Assembly: GCA_016165875.1 (NCBI GenBank)
Contig: JABBOT010000002.1
Coordinates: 4,241,540 to 4,305,539 of the forward strand
DNA length: 64,000 nt
Source: Acanthopleura granulata
Taxonomy: Eukaryota; Mollusca; Polyplacophora; Chitonida; Chitonidae
Direction of reading: 5' to 3'
Within the stretch, counting starts at the first letter, position 1. Every line of letters starts with the position of its first letter. The notes beneath the pieces were generated by a model. The model did no database searches and was not told the origin of the DNA. It saw nothing but the letters and a program-made list of their open reading frames with translations. Shown one piece after another: positions 58,909-64,000 of this stretch. Made by a program: the position numbers and the translations under genes.

Positions 58909-60285
58909 CACACAAAACTAATACCGCATAGGTATATCCCCTATACCACATTATATACACCACTGCAACGCAGGCCAATGTAGTGTTTATTACTTCAACA
59001 TATTTGTCTTTTACTCAAAGGTTAGAGATACTAAGATACATGTCCAGTGCAAATTGTGTTCTGCGTCACAACTTTCTAGATCCCTAAATCAAGACATCAA
59101 TAAATCTAAAACGATACAAAAATTAACAAACACATACACGCCCATACACGCTTGCGGAAATATAACCTTTTGGCTTTGCAAAACCGTGGATACATAAACA
59201 CGAGAGCTGTATTGATGCATACTTTTATTAGGTAACACTAACGCAACCGTTTCAGTGGGAGACAAGGATAAGTGATGGAGTAAAGCAAGCTGAAGAAACA
59301 AACCCATTAATTCACTGACAATGCCTTCATATCAAAGCGTACATCAAATCCGAGAAGTCCTGTTAGTCAAGTTAAAAATTATGAATTCAAGATCAAACCA
59401 AATTTAAAAAAACTGTACAGACTGCCTTTATTTTGAATAATGTTTAAATAACTTTTACCATTTTTATGAATATTTCGAATGCTAAAAATGAAGGTCTTGG
59501 AAATGTGGATTTTGGGCATTGTTTATGCAGTTTGCGCACCTGAAATTTTGATTTAAATGTCAATACAAGTACTCTTATGGTGCATATGTATTTGAATACA
59601 TGAGCTGATTTATTGATTGACTAGTGTTTAAAGGGAAAGAAAACAGGGAGATGAAGAAATCGTCACTAGAAATGTCATTAAAACATTACCTGCAATTACC
59701 AATACATATTTTGTGAGATCTTTCTTTCACTGCACTAAATGCAGTCAAATGCGTGGGTTGCATATTTCCTCAGTTCTCTGGTGGTGTGTGTTGAACCTTG
59801 CTTTGGAAATTGCACTCGCGATTATTAACCCAGATTGTCCTTTATGCATGACGGCTTATTAATGAATCTTAGTTTTGAAGCCTAGATCTTAACATGAGTT
59901 TTATGGACCATCTTGATTAAAAAAAACCCCTGTCCTAGACCTTTATCTTCAGGTGTTAAATAAAAATCGCATCTGACATCAAACACCTGCTCTAGAGCCA
60001 GAGAAAACTCGGTAGGTTCACTCAACCTATGGTTTATGAACGGTGTCCTTGAGACATTGCCTTACAGGAACAACAGGAGACTGACGCACTACACAAAAGC
60101 GTCCACATCGCAGTAAAAACGCATTGTTTCCTGCTGTGATGCTGCAGTGCTTGTGTACTACCTAAGTCTTTTGTGAGCACACATACACCTAAATGTGTGA
60201 CGTACTACAGGTAAAGCACAAAGAAGCGCACATCTTTGAAACCTTTTGTTAAAGGTGGGAAGGAGTTTTTACGAGTTCCCCACAC

Positions 60286-60446
60286 CTGTGTGTAATGGCC
60301 CACTTTTTTCCATCCATTTTTCGCAATGTAGATCTCAGGGTCTTCATCATACCGGTACTTATCTACTTCATTGTGCCAAAGGCCAAGGGCACTTTCCCAG
60401 CTTGGGCTTCCAAATGCTCCCTTTTGACCGGGATGAAACGAAAACG
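60286..60446 (-). CDS. CAP gene exon with the HYTQ motif
   Basis: The acceptor is TTATATTGCAG. It encodes SPSWESALGLWHNEVDKYRY and GWKKVGHYTQ. I end it at CAG/GTGTGG (phase 0). Without that splice the frame continues VWGTRKNSFPP to a stop at 60205, which does not match the expected VVW...GC continuation. Confidence 0.8.
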
Positions 60447-62350
60447 CTGCAATATAACAAAAAACATTACAGTAATAAATTCCAACTATTCTAAGCGTAG
60501 TCAAACATCCTTATTACCAACGTTTCCCGTATATGTATCACTCACTAAAGTCCAACACCACCATATGGCTGCAGCATTGTTCAGGTATTGTTTATCCATG
60601 ATTATGGTCGAAGCGTTGTTAATCCATGATCATTGTCGAAGTGTTGTTAATGGATAATAAATTGCTTCTACTTTAGGTAGAGTAAATTTCATTACCTCAA
60701 TTCTGTGTTCAATTCACTCGATGCATTGATCTGCTGTTTTCTGCGGATATTCACAAATTGTTTCCACGTTATTATAGCACTTACCTGGAATGTATGGAGA
60801 CATATGGAGGGAGGAATCATGGTCTGCCACACACTGTGTGTCCCACTTCTCACCTCCTTTGGCAAGCTCGTCGGCCCAGTGCTGAAATACAACAGAACTG
60901 AGCTAGAGTTTCTCATATATCTATATATTTTGGCCTAAGTAAAATGGATTTATTTAAACAAATATTAATTTATTAGTATTTTACGCCGTACTCAAGAATC
61001 TTACAATTATCCGACTTCGTCCAGCGTTATGGTGGAAGGAAACTTGGATGATCCGAGGAAAACCCACGACCATCAGCAAGTTGGTGGCAGAACCCTGTAC
61101 CATTACAAAGAACTGTCAACAATAACATATAAATGAAATACTGAAGAGCTGCAATGTGATTTATGAGACCTCTATTTGCAATATGGAATGTTTCAAGAGA
61201 AACAGCTCATTTTGAACACGGGAAACTTTCTTCTATCGAATTTATTCCCCACGAGAACTACAATAGAATGCCTGCATCGTCACCAGGCAAACCTTGTCCG
61301 CTTCTAAGACACGAGAACTGCCTGGAAACCCAGCAGAGTACGCAAGTTTACTTTTGTTTAGGATAGGTTTCTTTCGTTCGTCATGCACGCTGTCAATTTC
61401 GGACAACATTGTAGCCAAGTACATACATGGCGTTTACGTATACACCACAACGCCATGGATGCCTCGAATAGAAACACGTCGGATCGACGTTTACCTCCTT
61501 AACCTGGTTCTCCCACGGGTCTCTTGCTGTCTCCTATCGCTTCTTCGACTTAAACAAACTATAGCGATAGCCGATGGCAGTTCCGCTCTAGTTTTCATCT
61601 ATATTTGTTGACTTAGAAAAGTCAGCAGACACGGATTCACATAAAATGCAGTAAATTTATGGAATTGTGTTGGACTCCAGAGGTGTACGATGCTTTTACA
61701 TAGCCAGGAGCCGCGGAAAGGAAATCCCGGTGAGGCGTACTCGGAACGTCTGTCTCGATTATCATACCATTTTGATCGTGTTTCGGTGGGGTATGCACTT
61801 ACCACTTTCATCATGTTAGGAGTATGTTAGATTACTTAGCATTTTCACCATGTTAGCTGTATGTTACAGTCCTTACCTTCAATTATGTTAGCTGCATGCA
61901 TTCCCCACTTTCATCGCGTATTAACGGCTATAGCTATATGCACCAATCACTTTCATCACCTTACAACTGTATGTACTTACCACTTTCATAAGGTTAGTAG
62001 CTATAGATGATACAGCAACTCTGTGGGCATTGTGTTTATCGGTGATCTTCTGCTGGTCTTCGGCGCTAACCCCAGCACTGCCAGAGATATAGTATGTTTT
62101 GTCCGTGGCACACAGAGTGCTGTTTGTCACATCCTCATAGCAATTGTTACAAGTATACAAGCTGGACACCTGAACACAATATATAAGCACATGTGTATGT
62201 CTCTATACAAAAAAGAAATATTCAAGCATAAATATTTTATTTCATACTTACTTGATTGTTGTTTAACACGGATTTAAAGAACTTTTCACTTATATACGAT
62301 AGCTTTACTTCTGTGATGTTCAAGGAAACAGGAAATGTGGTGTCAATCAT
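60286..62350 (-). CDS. CAP/SCP-domain protein (CRISP, antigen-5, PR-1 superfamily), partial, possibly broken
   Basis: Exons in transcription order: a probable one at 62252-62350, then 61981-62169, 60785-60881 and 60286-60446. The phases (0, 0, 1, 0) match. The CAP domain begins with the DKHNAHRV helix, continues through HWADELAKGGEKW and LGLWHNEV, and reaches the CAP motif GHYTQ, with the His and Tyr expected there. A Cys-containing segment (YTCNNCYEDV, STLCATDKTYY) precedes the domain. CAP proteins are generally secreted, with diverse roles. No signal peptide was found. No exon for the remaining CAP strands (VVW...GC and the C-terminal Cys) was found downstream; reading through the last donor gives about 27 non-conserved residues to a stop at 60205. 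It may be a truncated pseudogene or have an unseen last exon. Confidence 0.75.
60592..60654 (+). repeat. Short tandem repeat, period about 28 bp
   Basis: TTATCCATGATTATGGTCGA and TTAATCCATGATCATTGTCG begin successive units, each ending in AAG(C/T)GTTG; a third partial unit starts TTAATGGA. It lies in the CAP intron. Confidence 0.8.
60785..60881 (-). CDS. CAP gene exon
   Basis: The acceptor is TTGTATTTCAG and the donor is CCAG/GTAAGT. It encodes HWADELAKGGEKWDTQC and VADHDSSLHMSPYIPG, the W..ELA..A..W...C...HD pattern of CAP domains. Its start is phase 0 and its end is phase 1. Confidence 0.85.
60957..61095 (-). repeat. SINE fragment, reverse orientation
   Basis: TAGTATTTTACGCCGTACTC (tail end of the family), CCAGCGTTATGGTGGAAGG and CCACGACCATCAGCAAGTTG in the expected order. 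The head is missing. It lies in the CAP intron between the second and third exons. Confidence 0.8.
61096..61794 (-). other. Remaining part of the CAP intron
   Basis: Unique-looking sequence with no exon recognised, between the SINE fragment and the splice-site-bearing minisatellite. Confidence 0.55.
61795..61995 (-). repeat. Degenerate minisatellite containing copies of a 5' splice site
   Basis: On the minus strand, units of roughly 38 bp carry versions of CTTATGAAAGTGGTAAGTAC. The true exon end is at 61981. A further near-perfect copy (GATGAAAGTGGTAAGTGCAT) lies near 61796-61815, and weaker ones (GATGAAAGTGATTGG, GATGAAAGTGGGGAATG, GGTGAAAATGCTAAG) lie between. Confidence 0.75.
61981..62169 (-). 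CDS. CAP gene exon: Cys-rich segment and start of CAP domain
   Basis: The acceptor is TTGTGTTCAG and the donor is AAAGTG/GTAAGT; 63 codons in phase 0. It encodes SLYTCNNCYEDVTNSTLC, then a linker and the first CAP helix QQKITDKHNAHRVAV...NLMKV. Its 3' end and donor are the unit that is repeated in the adjacent intron. Confidence 0.82.
62252..62350 (-). CDS. Probable upstream exon of the CAP gene
   Basis: An open stretch from an ATG at 62350 runs MIDTTFPVSLNITEVKLSY and ends VLNNNQ at a consensus donor GTAAGT, phase 0, which matches the acceptor of the next exon. An AG acceptor (TTAAACAG) also lies just upstream of the ATG, with a weak pyrimidine tract. The start is uncertain: the first residues do not look like a signal peptide. 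Upstream, the same frame is interrupted by TAA at 62363-62365. Confidence 0.45.
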
Positions 62351-62365
62351 TGACGTAACTGTTTA

Positions 62366-62536
62366 ATATTCATATGAATCGTATGCCCGCCCAAGGATGG
62401 CAGTTGTGTCCGCCCCGCGAGAACTCCATGAGGTTTCGTCGCACGCCTCGATGTAGTCTGACAGATTCTGAGAGCGTGGAGCCCACCACAGTGTGAGTGA
62501 CAGTTGCATATAGAAACTTTCATGACAATCTCTGGT
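62366..62536 (-). other. Coding-like 57-codon stretch bounded by stop codons
   Basis: The same frame as the probable CAP upstream exon, between TAA at 62537-62539 and TAA at 62363-62365. It includes LTLWWAPRSQNLSDYIEAC and SSRGADTTAILGRAYDSYEY, with a protein-like composition but no recognised family. A plausible acceptor (TTCTCCTCAG) lies upstream, but the frame from it meets stops. It may be a decayed exon, a fragment of another repeat, or chance. Confidence 0.3.
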
Positions 62537-62539
62537 TTA

Positions 62540-63347
62540 CGAATTGAGTTTGTTAACTGTGTGTGTCTGATATCAGAGAATCCTGAGGAGAAAAACATTC
62601 AAACTTTACAACAACAACATATACGGCAAATCCCTGACTTTTAGCCTACAGACTTTAATAGAGGACACTTACGAAGTTGATCATGATTACGGCTATATTC
62701 GGCCACACTTAACGTTGTGTTTCTAACGTAAAATTACTGACCTTTGTGTAGTTGTCATTTGAGATATTCAGACTCCGGTTTATTATGATTTGAACAGTAC
62801 CGGTACACGTATAGTCCAGAGTTCACGCCCGATAAATGGTGGTGACAAGGGAGCTATGATTAATTCCCTTCAAAGTATTGTCCCTTGGTTGTGTGTGACA
62901 TTGTAAAGTATCGCACATTCTTTGACTCTTTGTTTATAATTCCGATGTGAACTTTGACCTCATTGTTTATTTTTGTTCCTTCCAGCCTTTACCGCTTCCA
63001 ACCCAGAATAAATGGTTCACAATCTAACTACCGAGTGTTAGGTTTGAGTGATTCGATGTTCAGCCGTGCTAGGTTAGCTGTCTGCTGTCTTGATCCGACA
63101 AGTGAGGCAGAACAGGAAAGTTCGGAGTCAAATCGACATTTATGCCTTTAGCGGATTCATCCCGCGCATGCGTGGTTAAGAGTACTCGAGCATTTATGAA
63201 GACTTTAGTCAATCTAATAAGAATTTGTCACTTATCTGTGACGGCGGCCATGCAGGTTCATGTGTGGATAAACCCAGAGAGTTCGGTGTAATCTGCCTAC
63301 CTGACAAATATGTTTTTTGGGCGGAAATTTATTTATTTCGTTGGAGA
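62540..63347. other. No gene recognised
   Basis: Unique-looking sequence; if the CAP gene continues upstream, its signal-peptide exon could be here, but I saw none. The 65-codon + strand frame at 62954-63151 has no recognisable motif. Confidence 0.5.
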
Positions 63348-63602
63348 TTGATTTATTGATTGAATGATTTGTTTCACTGGTGTTTTACGACGTACTCAAG
63401 ATTTTTTAACATATACGATGGTGGCCAGCATTATGGTGGGAGGAAAGCAAGCAGAGTCCGGGCCAAACCGACGACCATCCCACAGGTTGCTGGTGGACTT
63501 CCACGTATGGCGAGAGAGGAAACCATTTTGAGCTGGATTTAACTTTAGTGAGAGGCACGGAGTCAGAACGCCGCGCTGGCGTGCTAACCCCCTCGGTCAT
63601 TG
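63348..63602 (-). repeat. tRNA-derived SINE, reverse orientation
   Basis: CACTGGTGTTTTACGACGTA at the tail, GGCCAGCATTATGGTGGGAG and CGACCATCCCACAGGTTGC in the body, and a head that on the minus strand reads CAATGACCGAGGGGGTTAGC, A-box-like. Confidence 0.88.
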
Positions 63603-63624
63603 GTGTTTGAAACCGCATTTAAGA

Positions 63625-63815
63625 ACATTTATCCTATACCATGGCTGCCAGCCTTAAGGTGGGAGGATACCGGGCCGAACCCGGGGAAAACCAACGGCCA
63701 TTCCCACGTACAACTGACGATGCCTTGACTTGAACTGGACTTGAGAACTCACAGAGAACGCACCCGTTGACTCGAAAACCGCAGTATTTGGATTAACCAT
63801 CTGAACCAGCCAGGT
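63625..63815 (-). repeat. Degenerate SINE copy
   Basis: It starts inside the body (GGCTGCCAGCCTTAAGGTGG), continues CCGGGCCGAACCCGGGG and CAACGGCCATTCCCACGTAC, and ends with a head-like stretch (GATTAACCATCTGAACCAGC). The tail is absent. Confidence 0.65.
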
Positions 63816-63849
63816 ACTAGATGTATCTATGTTTCTCACTAATGTATAA

Positions 63850-64000
63850 GACAATTCTACATAAACCCGCAGTCTTATATAAACACGCAATGCTGTGTAA
63901 ACCATCAACCTATATACAGCCCAGCAATGCTATTTAAACACGCCCTGCTATATAAAACCGAAATGCAATAGAAACGCAATACTATAATAAACGGCAATGT
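63850..64000 (+). repeat. Degenerate tandem repeat of about 18 bp, cut by the window edge
   Basis: Successive units resemble CGCAATGCTATATAAACA: for example CGCAGTCTTATATAAACA, CGCAATGCTGTGTAAACC, CAGCAATGCTATTTAAACA, CGCCCTGCTATATAAAAC, CGCAATACTATAATAAA. The array continues to the last base. Confidence 0.8.

Larger units (their letters stand above)
56741..60285. other. Region between the GH3 start and the last recognised CAP exon
   Basis: No coding exon was recognised on either strand. It contains the likely GH3 promoter (56.74-57.1 kb), an (AG)n run at 57.68 kb, a C-rich tract at 58.27 kb, an (AT)n palindrome at 58.6 kb and a full-length SINE at 58.65 kb. The missing 3' exon of the CAP gene would be expected here, but I did not find one. 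Confidence 0.6.

Noticed and set aside
62954..63151. 65-codon + strand frame considered as a small secreted protein
   Set aside because: No signal-peptide cleavage pattern, no family and no splice context.

Overview
This is a nuclear genomic window from an animal, most likely a marine lophotrochozoan (a mollusc, or possibly a brachiopod). The reasons are: spliced genes with GT-AG introns; long AT-rich introns packed with the palindrome TACATGTA; many copies of a tRNA-derived SINE whose 3' end reads like 'gagtacggcgtaaaacacc' followed by an A/T-rich tail; and an intron-containing GH3 glycosidase of the kind found in such invertebrates. The species cannot be named from the sequence alone.

Left part (1-40.4 kb, + strand): the 3' portion of a storkhead-box (STOX) winged-helix gene. 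Three coding exons are clear (24176-24409, 37628-38029, 38455-40397), all joined in phase 1. They carry the storkhead winged-helix domain, then a long disordered region with the family motifs SFSAQFPPPEW and DSGFGSPR. The exon(s) encoding the N-terminus were not found. Bases 1-24175 are read as upstream intron (or intron plus 5' flank), and 24410-37627 is a 13-kb intron. Both contain several repeat-poor, AATTA-rich islands that look like candidate regulatory elements, plus one tandem minisatellite, one 4-unit repeat bracketed by 10-bp inverted ends, and several G-rich or pyrimidine-rich tracts.

Middle part (43.5-56.7 kb, - strand): a complete 12-exon gene for a secreted glycoside hydrolase family 3 (beta-xylosidase/beta-glucosidase-like) enzyme of about 746 residues. 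Every exon joins in frame at a canonical splice site. The gene has a signal peptide, the GH3 N-terminal domain with the likely catalytic Asp in GYVISDQG, the GH3 C-terminal domain and a fibronectin-III-like tail. It is tail-to-tail with the STOX gene, with about 3.1 kb between the two stop codons. Its introns hold SINEs and a very recent 287-bp tandem duplication.

Right part (60.3-62.4 kb, - strand): part of a CAP/SCP-domain gene (CRISP/antigen-5/PR-1 superfamily). Three exons are well supported and a fourth upstream one is plausible. The coding signal stops at the HYTQ motif: no exon for the rest of the CAP domain was found before the GH3 gene, so it may be a pseudogene or have an unrecognised last exon. 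A minisatellite in its first intron has copied the exon's own 5' splice site several times. The last kilobase holds SINE copies and a degenerate tandem repeat of about 18 bp that runs off the window.

The three genes have no evident functional link. No CRISPR array, bacterial operon, biosynthetic cluster or intact autonomous transposon was seen.
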